Of a stretch of DNA of 64,000 nt, positions 11,201 through 22,076 are shown piece after piece. Both the position numbers and the translations under genes were made by a program. Position 1 is the first letter of the stretch, and each line of letters starts with the position of its first letter. The notes under the pieces are model-generated. The model ran no database searches and had not been told where the DNA came from. It worked only from the letters and a program-made list of their open reading frames with translations. Source of the stretch: Corythucha ciliata (lineage: Eukaryota; Arthropoda; Insecta; Hemiptera; Tingidae); assembly GCA_038030265.1 (NCBI GenBank), contig CM075937.1, positions 43,876,198-43,940,197 of the forward strand. The letters run 5' to 3'.

Positions 11201-12602
11201 TTATATTTTATTGAAGGGGTAATCTTTGTGGCCAACTCCTCTGAAAAAGAAACACATAAAATCGTTATTCTTCACCGCCCCATAACAGTTTCCACTCAAA
11301 ATGTTAACTAACATGTCCCATCTGACGTATCGTCCTTGCTCGCCCTTGTCCAAATTCATGAGTACATTCATGTCTGAGTCGGTCAGTTTAAATTCCAACG
11401 CTTCAAAATTGCTTTTTATCCTCTCTTTGCTGACTGATTTGGGTAGAACGATGAGTCCTCTGTCAATCTGTCGAAAAATGGCGCGCATCAGTGAACATCT
11501 CGACGGCTCTGTGTGTTGGATGGTTTTAGGGACTTACGTGATAGCGGATAAGTACTTGACCGGCAGTTCGATTCAACCGGTTTGCTATCTCAACAACTTT
11601 TGGATCGTCCAGTATTCTCACGTCGTTGGCTGGTGCCCATGGACGATCAGGAGACCCCAAAGGGCTGTAGGAACTAATTATAATTCCCTTTGAATGACAA
11701 AACTCTACTAGTTTCTTTTGGTTTAGGTAAGGGTGGCACTCAATCTAAATTACAAAAAAAAAGGTGTAAGTTATTCGATTCTGCTGGTTTGACCACATTT
11801 CTCAAGGTATGTGCGTCACAGCGCTTCAAGAGAATGTACTCGCAAAGCTTCTAAACACAGCGTACCTGGTTGTTGACAGGTACGATTTCTGCCTTAGACA
11901 GAAGCCGTTCGATTTGCTTCTCGTTAAAATTTGATATTCCAATCGACACAGTTAGCCCCTTTTTTACCAAATTTTCCATCGCTTTCCAAGTGGAAACGTA
12001 GTCCACATCGTCAGGCGTAAGTTTGTCGCCCTCTTTCTGCGAAAAAAAATAAGACTTTTCAGTCACTCGTATAGCTCGGGAAACACCAACATTGAAGTGA
12101 ACGCAGTACCTTAAACGCCATTGGGCTGTGCATCAAGTACAAGTCGAGGTAGGCGAGATTAAAATTTTTGAGCGACTCCGTCATGCCCTTTTCTACCATG
12201 TCTGGACGGTGAAAAGTACCCCATAGCTGGCGTCAATAAAACCACGATATTTCCGTTTCATCGCCGTTAAAAATCAAACGATTTTTGTTAAAGTTTTTTT
12301 CACCTTTGACACGACGAAAATATCTTCTCTTTTAATGACATTTTCCTTGATTTTGTCGTTGATTGCTTCGCCGACTTCTTTTTCATTGCCGTAAACGTAA
12401 GCGCAGTCAATATGTCGGTAACCGATGTCGATAGCATCTTTAACCGCTTGTCGTACCTCACCGGGTTTTGACTAAATAAATTGTTTTTTTTATATTTTTG
12501 AAGAAAAATTAAAGAATAACGATTTACCTTCCACGTTCCCAACCCGAGAACTGGCATTTCCTTGCCATTGTTTAACTTAATTGTTGGATTTTTGTTAGCC
12601 AT
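11201..12602 (-). CDS. Aldo-keto reductase family 1-type protein, seven exons (gene C)
   Basis: Paralog of gene B. Minus-strand exons are 12602-12528, 12471-12304, 12226-12110, 12036-11866, 11744-11538, 11467-11313 and 11240-11201, totalling 933 nt and 310 residues. The tetrad is Asp47, Tyr52, Lys81 and His114 (LMHSP, again Ser instead of Trp). Exon 6 carries [10 protein letters not shown] for cofactor binding, and the 40-nt final exon gives [10 protein letters not shown]. Every junction has the same position and phase as in B; only exon 4 is shorter (171 versus 201 nt), shortening a surface loop. An AATAAA overlaps the last sense codons, and a second lies 45 nt past the stop (11157-11152). 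The close spacing and strong similarity to B imply recent tandem duplication. Enzyme class is firm, substrate unknown. Confidence 0.93.
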
Positions 12603-12656
12603 TGAGGATTGAAAATAGTACTGAAACACAAGTGTATACCTCAAGGTTCCCAAGGC

Positions 12657-12671
12657 GACTGACCTGACTGA
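12657..12671 (-). promoter_or_regulatory. Initiator of AKR gene C
   Basis: Two minus-strand TCAGTC motifs lie 55-70 nt upstream of the gene C ATG, again without a TATA box. The placement matches genes A, B and D, supporting a shared TATA-less core promoter design. Confidence 0.5.
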
Positions 12672-12719
12672 AGTATCGTGCTGAGGTACTCTTGCGTTAC
12701 ATTTGACTAGCCGTTTCCC

Positions 12720-13493
12720 CTCTTCCAGGGAATGTTTCTAAGACGTCCCTGAGATTGAGAAAAAAAAAAAAATGATTTAGAAGTTTGGGGGAAGGGGATC
12801 GTTTACGCCAGCTAGAAGGCGGAGATAAGATAATCTCGATTATTATTAACTTCGTTGTCTTGGGAAACTCGTTGTAAAAGTTGAGGAACTCGTTGAGGCT
12901 GATTGTGATTTAAAGCGTTCGCGACATTTTGTGGCGCGATTTTGTCATTTTATTACCGTTTTATTCGTGCACTTCCGAATAAGAAGAATGTGCATCATCC
13001 GACGGAAGTTGAAGTCGCCCCCCCCCCCCCAACGACAAGGGATCCACTTGAAGTGACCTTTATTTTATATTAAAAATAAAATAACTACATCAACGGCTGA
13101 AATGAGTGAGATGAAAAATGTGTGCTGCTAGAGGCTCGAGTTGTTATCTAAAAACTATTCTGCTCAGATAACTGTCTTGATGAAGAAAATTCACAACAAT
13201 GAAGCAGTTATGATCAGAATTTCAATATATGAATGAACTTAACGCGTTTTGTCTGATCGACACTTTTTCACTGGACAGCAAAAGGAAAATGCTATACCAA
13301 TATGGCGACGCGGTGCCAAAGGCCACACTCCACACTGTAGTGTATGTAGTCACTGTGGTGTGTCTCGCCGCCTTAAGCAATCTTCATCTACATGCATATT
13401 CTTCTAAGAAGATGCCCAGAAAGTATTTGAGTCGAGCCGAGAGCGGGGTCATTGTATACCGCACATAGCAGAATTCTATTGGTCGAAACGCTT

Positions 13494-13532
<39 letters not shown>

Positions 13533-13929
13533 CTCGGGAAACGTACTGAATTTTATAAGACCGCGTATTTTTATTTTCTGGTCACGCCTACTAGTGGGGT
13601 TATTTCTGGCTCCCTCTCATATGGGCTGGCCTCCTCCCGTATATTCCTTCCCCCTATGTATGAATTCGAAGGAAAGTCAAAAACGCCGGCTTTTGTTTTA
13701 AATTGAAAAGCCTTCCACCGGCGTTTTTTTGTTCGATCCGACATCAAAGTCATATGAAAAACCTCGGATGGTTTCCCGACTTCAAAGATGCCAAAGCTTT
13801 TAGGCCCATACACACTGTCGGACCTGCACCCATCAGGGCCCGGGGCGAAAATCTCCAAGAGGCCCCTTTAGTATCAAAATATAATTTTTACGTAGCGTTA
13901 AACTATGGCATTTTTCTTATTTTTAGCCA
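12720..13929. other. Non-coding; homopolymers and a short hairpin
   Basis: There is a C run of about 14 at 13017-13031, a poly-T tract of about 33 at 13498-13530, and a hairpin AAAACGCCGGC / GCCGGCGTTTT at 13680-13728. Two opposed open frames (13571-13858 minus, 13703-13993 plus) overlap here; neither resembles a known protein, so neither is called. Confidence 0.45.
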
Positions 13930-14930
13930 CGAATTACCGCTATTTCCATACCTATCTACTCTTGCTCTTTGCAAGAGCAATTTTGCAAATTGATTGCAAA
14001 ATTGCTCTTTTTCTCAACTTTAGCAGCCAAATTGCGATTTTTTCCATTTTTCAGCAAAGCATTAGCACTTTCATCAGTTAGAGCTGAAAATTAGCGTTTT
14101 TCTTGAGTGCTTTCCTCATTATTAGCTGCAAAATAGCGAGTTTTTCTACATTTTTGGCACAATATATAATTTTTTGTTCACCTTACGCTATGCATTAGCT
14201 ATCGTTCTCAGCACTAGCCGCGAATCAGCTGTTTTTCTTATTTTAGCAGCATTTGTTTCTAACCCGTGAATTAGCGAATTTACTCGGTCTTAGCCACGAA
14301 TTGGCGTTTTCCGCATTTTAACTGCAAATTGACGATTTTGTCTATTTTTAGCAGCGATTAGCACTTTTTCCCAATGTAGGATGAAAATGAGCTTTTCTCT
14401 TGATTTTAGCCAGGCTAATTATTGATTTTCTCAATATTAGCCGCAAATTAGCAGTTTTTCACATTTTTTCACCGTATTAGCAATTTTGTTTTACTTCAAG
14501 CTGTAGATTAGCTTTTCTTCTCAGTTCTAGCCGGAATCAGCGGTGTTTTTTTATTATAGTAATTAATTTGCCCCGTTTTTTTTTTGTTTTTTTTGTTTTT
14601 TTTTGTTTTTCAATTTTAGAAACAACGTTGCCTTCAGAAGGCATGAATTTAAATTAGAAATTTTAACACACTTTATCCGCGGACTAGTGATTTTCCTCAA
14701 TTTTAGCCGCGAACTAGCGTTTTTTGCTTCTAACCTGTGAATTCGCGAATATTCTCATTTGTTGCCACCAATTGGCGTTTTCCTGTTTTGTATGCAAATT
14801 ATCCATTTTCCATTTTTAGCAGGGAATTGCACTTTTTCCCAATTTGAGATGAAAATTAGCGTTTTTTAAAAGTATTTATGCCACACTAATTAGCGATTTT
14901 TGCAATATTAGCCTAGCAAACCTATAATCG
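13930..14930. repeat. Degenerate minisatellite, about 30-bp unit (AGCCGCGAATTAGCGTTTTTC)
   Basis: Imperfect units run almost continuously, in the pattern AGCC-CGAATTAGCG then TTTTTCTCAATTTT. One patch (14578-14620) is replaced by T-rich GTTTTTTTT DNA. A short stretch of the same unit recurs at 63190-63440. No coding capacity. Confidence 0.75.
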
Positions 14931-15224
14931 ACCTGCCATTGTTTCTATTTTTGAAACAAACTGTCAAGTATGTATGAACTTGGCTTGGCGTTACAAGTAA
15001 CATTATAGGGTTGCATTGGTGAATGTAACGTAAGGTACTACTCATTGAAAGCAGTGAAAACAAATTTGACATTTTAAAGCCATGGATTTAACAATGACGC
15101 AAGTTTCCCTTCGTTTGGGCCGTATAGAAGATTTTTCGGGAGAAGTTTGACGGACAATTTTTTTCCGGTCTTTCATAAAAATAAAAAAATTAAGATAAGA
15201 AGCAGTTTTTTATTATTTTTTATT

Positions 15225-15547
15225 TTGTCAAAATTGTGCCATAAACGTGCGTCTGCTGACGTCATAATTATTGCATTTGGTCACCACATGGGGGTATATT
15301 CTTGGTCTCGTCTGAGGTACCTGTCTATTGACGTGCCACTCGATCAGATCCGGGGTCATGAATTTTCGAATTATTTAGCAATGGTCTGAATCCAAAATGT
15401 CCCTGTTGCCGCCATTTTTTCTTTGTCTGGCATGGGCAGAAAGCTAGCTCGGGCAGAGTTAAAAAAATGTGTAACTGACAGTTTTTGAGATTTTTTTCAT
15501 GTTGTCAAAATTGCGTTATAAAAGTGTGTTTGGTGACGTCATAATTG
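15225..15547. repeat. Pair of direct repeats each containing a TGACGTCA palindrome
   Basis: About 46 bp recur at 15225-15270 and 15502-15547 (TTGTCAAAATTG, then ATAAA, then TGACGTCATAATT). Each carries a perfect 8-bp CRE/ATF site (15257-15264, 15534-15541), 277 bp apart. They lie just past the stop of AKR gene D and may fall in its 3' UTR. They could be regulatory sites or ends of a worn repeat; the sequence does not decide. Confidence 0.55.
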
Positions 15548-15581
15548 CTTCCTGTGTAGGTAGGTACCAGTAGTGTGCTTC

Positions 15582-17544
15582 CTAGTATTCGGCAATGAAA
15601 GGATAATACTTATGTTCGCTGAATCTGTAAGGAATTGCATATCAATTTGTATTACGCCAATTATATAACGTCTATTTTGTCTTACTCTGGAATGTGTACG
15701 TATCTTCCGGATTGGCCTTTGTCCATCCCGTGTAGAGCTGTCATATCTTCTTCGCTCAGTTCAAAATCAAATACATCGAAATTATTTTGAATCCTTTCCT
15801 TATTAACTGATTTGGGAATAACAGGGATGCCTCTTTGAACCTAAAGACGGGGTTTTTCTCGTGCTTATTTGTAGTTCGCATATTTTTAAACTTTATTTAC
15901 GACACCGACTTGATAGCGTATCAAAATCTGTCCCGTCGTTTTACCGAGTCGCTCGGCCATTTCAACCAAGGTTGGATCTTTAAGGAGAACCGGAACGTCG
16001 GGCTTGTTCCACGGGCTATCCGGTGAGCCTAGAGGGCTGTAGGCCGTCAGAATGATGTCGTGGGACAGGCTGAATTCCAGCAGTTTCTTCTGCGTCAGAT
16101 ACGGGTGGCACTCGACCTATTTCAAACGAGAGTTTTATTTTAATCGGAAATCTCGGCTCGGTACGGTATTTTTCTCGTTTTCTTCCTATCAGCTAAAACT
16201 TCGCGTCAAAAGATCTAGCCCGAAAATTTCCAATATTTTCCCTAGCTCCCTCTCCATTGTGTTTCAGGATCATTTAATATTTCGGAAAAACATATTCAAG
16301 TCTGATATTTCTTCCAAAAGACACGAAGAACAAGGAAAAATCCAAGTATTACCTGGTTTGTCACCGGCTTGATCTTGGCCACTTCTAGAACTCGCTCAAT
16401 TTGCTCCCTATTGAAGTTCGAAATTCCTATCGCTTTTGTCAGTCCTTTCGACACCAGTTCCTCCATAGCTTTCCAGGTGTCCACATAGTCAACGTCCGAA
16501 AATTCTAATTTTCCATCTTTCAAAGGCCAAACGTCAACTTCCTCCTGAAATTTTTGTGAGTGGGAGATGTGATTGAGGGGGGGGGGAGGTGTAAGATAAG
16601 TTTCTTTAAAGTTGAAGCGCAATCTTTCTTACCCTGAAAGCAAAAGGCCAGTGCATTAGAAATAGGTCGACATATTCCAAATTTAAATCATCCAGGGTCA
16701 ACCGTAGGCCTTTTTCAACCAAATCTGGGCGATGGAAAGTGTTCCAAAGCTGAAAACACAAGTAATTTCCTCCGTTCTAGGTCCAATCTCTCCAATGAAC
16801 CACATATTGTGGGATCGATATTGTCTTCGCACGAATACATATAATTAATGAAGTCTGGACTCCCTCTTCTTACTCGACGAAAGGTCGATACTTATTTTTT
16901 TTTTTTTTTTTACCTTGGACGTGACGAACAAATCTTCCCTTGCAATGACGCCCTCATCGATTTTCTCATTCAGCGCTTCGCCCACTTCTTTTTCATTTTT
17001 GTACATCGGCGAGCAGTCTATATGTCTGTAGCCGATGTCAATCGCGTCTTTGATAGCTTGCGCCGTTACACCCTTCTCGGACTGAAATTGGTGGGATTTA
17101 AACAAAATAATATACCTACATATCATATTTCAATTAAAACAAAGACTTTCTAAACAGAACTGCGGCAATGTATGGGATTGGAAGTGAAAAATGGGTCTTT
17201 AGTAGTGATTGCATTACGTAACGACTTATTTCACGAAAGTGTGCCTTCTTGTCATAAATTTGTATCGTGTTCCCATATTATTACGCAACTCTCTTCAGTA
17301 TGTCGTGAAGCTATTGGTTGGTTGGATAGGAAGAATTTTTTTTAATCAGTAAAACTGGAAGGAAAGCCCAGGAGAAACATTTACCAACACGGCCTACAAG
17401 AACTATCGTGGTGATATGAGGCATTAGACCCTTTTCATTGCGGTTAATAATAGTTATTGTGTAACCCAAAAAACCCACCTTCCAGGTGCCCAAGCCTAAA
17501 ATAGGCATTTCCATTCCGTTGTTCAAAGTCACAGTAAGAGCCAT
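15582..17544 (-). CDS. Aldo-keto reductase family 1-type protein, seven exons (gene D)
   Basis: Most upstream and most divergent copy of the cluster. Minus-strand exons are 17544-17479, 17081-16914, 16749-16633, 16544-16353, 16116-15910, 15840-15686 and 15618-15582, totalling 942 nt and 313 residues. The tetrad is Asp44, Tyr49, Lys78 and His111, with the canonical LMHWP including the substrate-pocket Trp. Exon 6 has [10 protein letters not shown]. Read through, exon 6 would stop two codons later after H-I-P-E; using the good donor GTAAGA joins it in phase 2 to a 37-nt exon coding for [11 protein letters not shown], which matches the sibling tails. An acceptor six bases earlier (exon from 15624) is also in frame. 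The start codon sits in a good Kozak context (ACCATGG). It probably keeps an ordinary AKR1 activity. Confidence 0.92.
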
Positions 17545-17614
17545 GGTTACAGGAACTTCAAAATGTTCTGAATGGCTACTGTTTGGTTAGAAATTATCGG
17601 GGTTTGTTTGTACC

Positions 17615-17620
17615 CACTGA
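17615..17620 (-). promoter_or_regulatory. Initiator of AKR gene D
   Basis: Minus-strand TCAGTG lies 71-76 nt upstream of the gene D ATG and matches the arthropod initiator. No TATA box is evident. Confidence 0.45.
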
Positions 17621-17877
17621 CCCTTGCCTTGCGCAGTAGGCATGAATATACTAAATAAATAAACCTGAAAATTGTACTGTGGACTTTTAGAAGGTAAGGG
17701 GAGGGGATAATGGCTTTACAAAATTAAACTTTCACGTGTGGTGATGGTGTAGAAGTGACGTGAATAATTGGAAACGTTGCCTTTTTATGATCGATAATCT
17801 CAAGTTTGTATAACTATCGTTACAGCTAAGCTTTTGACATCGATAAAACCGTACAGCGAGAATTTAACTTATTCATT

Positions 17878-18229
17878 AAGGCCCGTATTCATAGTCGTTA
17901 CTTGATCTAAGTATTTGCTTATTTCGATTCAAAATCGATGACTCACTAATCATAATGATCGATTTGGACCAGTTTAAGCAAATATTCAGCTTGAGTGGTG
18001 ACTATGCATATGATTTCGGGCCTTAGGGCCGTATTCGGGGCCCACGGGCCTTAGGGGCGAATACGGCCGATCAACGCTCTCATTACAGGTCTTAGGGCCG
18101 TATTCATTCGTCACACAATCTGAGTATTTGCTTAAACGGCTTCAAATCGGTCGTTCTAGTGAGTGAATCATCTGTTTTGAATCGAAATAAGCAAATACTC
18201 CGGTCGAGTGACGACTCTATGAATGTCCC
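17878..18229. mobile_element. Foldback element with GGGCCGTATTCAT ends
   Basis: The left arm runs from GGCCCGTATTCATAGTCG through TTGCTTATTTCGATTCAAAA; the right arm is its inverse with AATCGAAATAAGCAAATACT and ends in CTATGAATGTCCC. The centre is itself palindromic (GGGCCGTATTCGGGGCCC...GGGCGAATACGGCC). It looks like two hairpin MITEs head to head. Confidence 0.75.
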
Positions 18230-18333
18230 AAGCTCAAGAAAGAAATTGAATGGGCCAACGAGTGCATAGGTTTAGTGAAAATATAGTTTGTGAGATGGAT
18301 GAGATTAGGAAATGATATGAATTTCACCCATAC

Positions 18334-18532
18334 GGGTGCGTTTACACTGAAGTGTCTGACATTTATGTAGTTACACTTATGTCTCGACACAAATGTAAAG
18401 TGCCACACACATGTATGTTGACAGTACAAATTCTGATAAAAATTTCTGGAAGTTTGTGTTTACCAAGGAAATTTGTGTCTGACACTAAATTTCAAGCAAT
18501 AAGTGTAGCGCGACGAAGTGTAAACGCACCTT
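18334..18532. mobile_element. MITE with GGTGCGTTTACACT TIRs
   Basis: Ends GGGTGCGTTTACACTGAAGT and CGAAGTGTAAACGCACCTT are inverse. The core (AAATTTCAAGCAATAAGTG, TTTGTGTTTGACACT) recurs at about 52190-52340, where a partial copy lies. Confidence 0.75.
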
Positions 18533-18752
18533 AAGGAAAGGTTGGGTAGGACCCCACCTGAGACTACTTCATACCAGGGAGCCCCAGAAGAATTCTAAAG
18601 TAGCCATTTGAAGCTCACGCCTCGTCGAGAAATCCGTCAAGCGTGGTCTTAAAATCCCGTCCCCACAGTGGTAGTCGCAAAGGAAACGCTGTTTTTTAAC
18701 ATCTGTTTAATCCTTCACCGAAAGACTGGGTGGCGTTATCCATTCAACGCAA

Positions 18753-18898
18753 TCAGGGACGGGCACCTTTTGTTTCTCATCCATTTTTTTCGAACACGAT
18801 TGGTGGATTCTTGCATTACACATATTATGATTTGATAGACCGGCGAGGGCGGGATTTCCATAACAACGTTGCCATTTTAAAACAGTGCCCGTCCCTGA
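18753..18898. mobile_element. MITE with TCAGGGACGGGCAC TIRs
   Basis: Inverted ends TCAGGGACGGGCACCTTTTG and AAACAGTGCCCGTCCCTGA bound 146 bp. A degraded relative lies at 1784-1905. No ORF. Confidence 0.78.
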
Positions 18899-18902
18899 CA
18901 GA

Positions 18903-18994
18903 CTAGTGTGGTGTGTTTTTCCACCCGTCCTCCCTGAATTGAAACATATGTTTGTGGAGAGGACGCGGCACTACACTCGTGTAGTGTGTTGAAT
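18903..18994. mobile_element. Hairpin MITE, CCACCCGTC family (copy 3)
   Basis: Contains TTTTTCCACCCGTCCTCCCTG, ACATATGTTTGTGGAGAGGACG and terminal CACTACACTCGTGTAGTGT. Shorter and more worn than the 4400 copy. Confidence 0.55.
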
Positions 18995-19027
18995 GTAAAT
19001 CGCTACAGTTTTTAAATGGGTACTCCC

Positions 19028-19309
19028 AAAGTGACTAAACTCTTCTATAGGTGCCGCAGATTACCCCCTGCCGTTCGGACTGGAAAGGGATGGAGACTGA
19101 CGTCACAAGCAGTCCTTTACTCCCGGAGTGCTTACCCTAGAGCAGCAAATCAAGTCAATTTTGAAATTGACGGATATGAATGGTCAAAAATCACAGCCCA
19201 ATAACAAATTAATAATGTAGTTGGACAAGCGCAAACTGCTCGTGTTGAAGAAATGTAATGGCCAAAGATCTGCGGCACCTATAGAAAGTTTAGTCACCCT
19301 AAGTTTAGT
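19028..19309. mobile_element. MITE with GTGACTAAAC TIRs (copy 2)
   Basis: The left end GTGACTAAACTCTTCTATAG and the right end TATAGAAAGTTTAGTCAC are inverse over about 30 bp, including TGCCGCAGAT / ATCTGCGGCA. Best copy for defining the family ends. The internal open frame is not a gene. Confidence 0.83.
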
Positions 19310-19548
19310 CATTTAGCACACGGGCTCTGATAGTTACAACATGTCTCATATTTTCTCTGTTCCTTGAGTTGTCCAAATACATTTTCATGAAAACTAAAAC
19401 GCAAATTTTGATGTAATAATAGTCGCCTTGTTTTGTTGAAACAAGGCTAGCTGATATGACTCAGGTTTTATCGTTAGATAAAACTAAAAAAAAGTTCACT
19501 CACTGACCAGAAAGAGAGGTTTTCATTTTTAAATTTATGTATATTAAT

Positions 19549-22047
19549 CATAGAGGTAAATAACTGGAGAAAGCCTGAACTAGGCCCTGGGTGGGTAGAA
19601 GGGTTGTCACTTGTCACAAATATGGCCGCCAAAGTACACCATCAGAACCTTGAATTTACCTTTACATCGTCAGGTTATCAACAAAAATGCTCACCTCCCC
19701 CCTCAGATTAATGCAAAATTACAAAAAAAGAGCCCGAGTTAGAATGATCAAGGGGTATTTCGGGGTATTTGTTCGGTAAAAACTTAATCAAACTCATCAA
19801 CACTCTCGTTCTCAAAGCGTGGACGACTTGATGTTCATACGATTTCATTGTAAATGTCATCGTTCGTGGCACGTAGCCGTGTTTTCAAGTGTATTTTGGT
19901 GTTTATTTTCCAAAATAAGTGGCCCTGATCGCGTTCCATCAAAATACTAGGAAAAATATTACATGGACGAGACAGTCACGAGTTCAGAAAGAGCCGCTCC
20001 GTCTCTTGAGGACTGCAAAACAAGGATTTGAACAAAAGTCGCCACACTTATGCAGTTCTCGCTGTGCTCGAACCACGGGTCTTGTCATTCGCAGTGCTGG
20101 TACATAATATAATGTTTCTGAATTAGTTTGTTTCTTGCTGTTCATACGTTCGTGATTTCTTAGACCTGTATTTCTCTTTCCTATCAGAGGATCGACCCTT
20201 GAAGAAACATACCCAAAAATACACAACACATCAGTAAAAAACAAGTTATCTTGAAATCAGAAACATGACGTATTCCACAAAAAACATGAGTGACGGATTT
20301 CCCGGTGGCTTCTGTCGTGATTCCCGGAAGAGGATTGGAGCTACTTGCGCACGTTGAAATGTCCGGAAAAGAAGTCCAACAACTCGCGCATAGTCGACCG
20401 TTTAAAATAAAGATTCTCCGGAGTAGAGTTGTGGGTTATTCACTTTATTAATGTCCTGTCAAACAATCTAAAAACTCACAGTGACAATTTCTAGACATAC
20501 TAGAGGAAAACAAAAAGAAAACTAGAAGTTCAAAGTGGACATGTAAATAAAAAACAACTTGACTTGAGGTTACTTTGTGGTTCACAAGGGGCACCTCCCA
20601 CCATAACTACGGTCAACAAATTTCAAGCCCAAGTTTTCTCCATTCATTTTTATCTCTATGATATTAATGGACAGCCATATTATAACCAATTCATATGCCG
20701 TCATATTGGAGCAAGGCTCCCTCCATGTTATATTATCTCTATGTCGGTACCCCTATTAAGGCACTATAAGACACGAGTACTTCAACACGGAAATCGGCGC
20801 CATACATGGTCCCTCAAATGATTATAATTATCACCTGGGGCCTTATTCCGAGTTGTCGGGAAAAACTCACGTGAGGTGGTTGCTATAGCGAGATAATACT
20901 ATTTCTGATGAAGCGTCCTTGGATACCACTTGCGGGATTATTTCCCGACAACTCTAACTAGGGCCCCTGATCTCACTGCATAGAGATAAAAATGAATGGA
21001 GAAAGCTTGGGCTTGAAATTTGTTGACCGTAGTTATGGTGGGAGGTGCACCTTGTGAACCACAAAGTAACCTCAAGTCAAGTTGTTTTTTATTTACACAT
21101 GTCCATTTTGAATTACTTGTTTAGTTTTTTTTTCCTCTAGTATGTCTAGAAATTGTCACTGTGAGTTTTTAGATTGTATCACAGGATATTAATAAAGTGA
21201 ATAACCCACAACTATACTCCGGAGAATCTTTATTTCAAACGGTTGACCATGCGCGAGTTGTTGGACTTCTTTTCCGGATATTTCAACGTGCGCAAGAAAG
21301 CTCCAATCCTCTTCCGGGAATCACGACCGAAGCCACGAGTTCAAGATAACTTGTTTTTTACTGATGTGTTGTGTATTTTTGGGTATGTTTCTTCAGGGGT
21401 CGATCCTCTGATAGCAAAGAGAAATACAGGGCTAAGAAATCACGGACGTTTATTTCACATGAGAATCGCTCGCAAGCAAGAAACAAACTAATTCAGAAAC
21501 ATTATATGTACCAGCACTGCGAGTGAGAAAACCCGTTGTTCGAGCACAGCGAGAACTGCATGAGTGTGGCGACTTTTGTTCAAATCCTTGTTTCGCAGTC
21601 CTCAAGAGACGGAGCGGCTCTTTCAAAACTCGTGACTGTCTCGCCCATGTAATATTTTTCCTAGTATGTTGATGGAACGCGATCAGGGCCACTTATTTTA
21701 GAAAATAAACACCAAGATACACTTGAAAACACGGCTACGTGCCCGAACGATGACATTTACAGTGAAATCGTATGAGTCGTCCACGCTTTGAGAACGGGAG
21801 TGTTGACGAGTTTGATTTAGTTTTTACCGAACAAATTCCCTGAAATACCCCTTGTTCATTCTAACTCTGGCTCTTTTTTTGTAATTTTGCATTAATCTCA
21901 GGGGGGAGGTGAGCATTTTTGTTGATAACCTGACGATGTGGAGGTAAATTCAAGGTTCTGAAGGTGTACTTTGGCGGCCATATCTGTGACAACCCTTCTA
22001 CCCACCCCCCAGCCCATTCAGGCTTTCTCCAGTTATTTACCTCTATG
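19549..22047. repeat. Kilobase palindrome (arms 19549-20660 and 20979-22047)
   Basis: Two arms of about 1.1 kb are near-identical inverted copies. The outer ends read CATAGAGGTAAATAACTGGAG and the inner ends CATAGAGATAAAAATGAATG. Landmarks in both arms include GCTCACCTCCCCCC, AATACACTTGAAAAC-type sequence, GGACTTCTTTTCCGG and CAAGTCAAGTTGTTTTT. The short open frames 20107-19919 and 21692-21450 are the same sequence in the two arms. The 318-bp centre holds a small MITE and one end of another element. It may be a foldback transposon or an inverted duplication. Confidence 0.88.
20836..20967. mobile_element. MITE with GGGGCCTTATTCCGAGTTGTC TIRs
   Basis: Left GGGGCCTTATTCCGAGTTGT and right CAACTCTAACTAGGGCCCC are imperfect inverse ends, with CGGGAAA / TTTCCCG inside. 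About 130 bp, located in the centre of the kilobase palindrome. Confidence 0.65.
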
Positions 22048-22076
22048 TCTCACTGACAAGTAGGATATTTTTATTT

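Noticed and set aside
11301..11693. 130-codon plus-strand ORF
   Set aside because: It is the antisense of AKR gene C exons 5 and 6.
13571..13993. Opposed 95- and 96-codon ORFs
   Set aside because: They overlap in antisense around a hairpin repeat, and neither shows family features.
13930..14930. CRISPR-like array, because of regular repeats of about 30 bp
   Set aside because: Units are adjacent and degenerate, with no constant repeat separated by unique spacers, and the DNA is eukaryotic.
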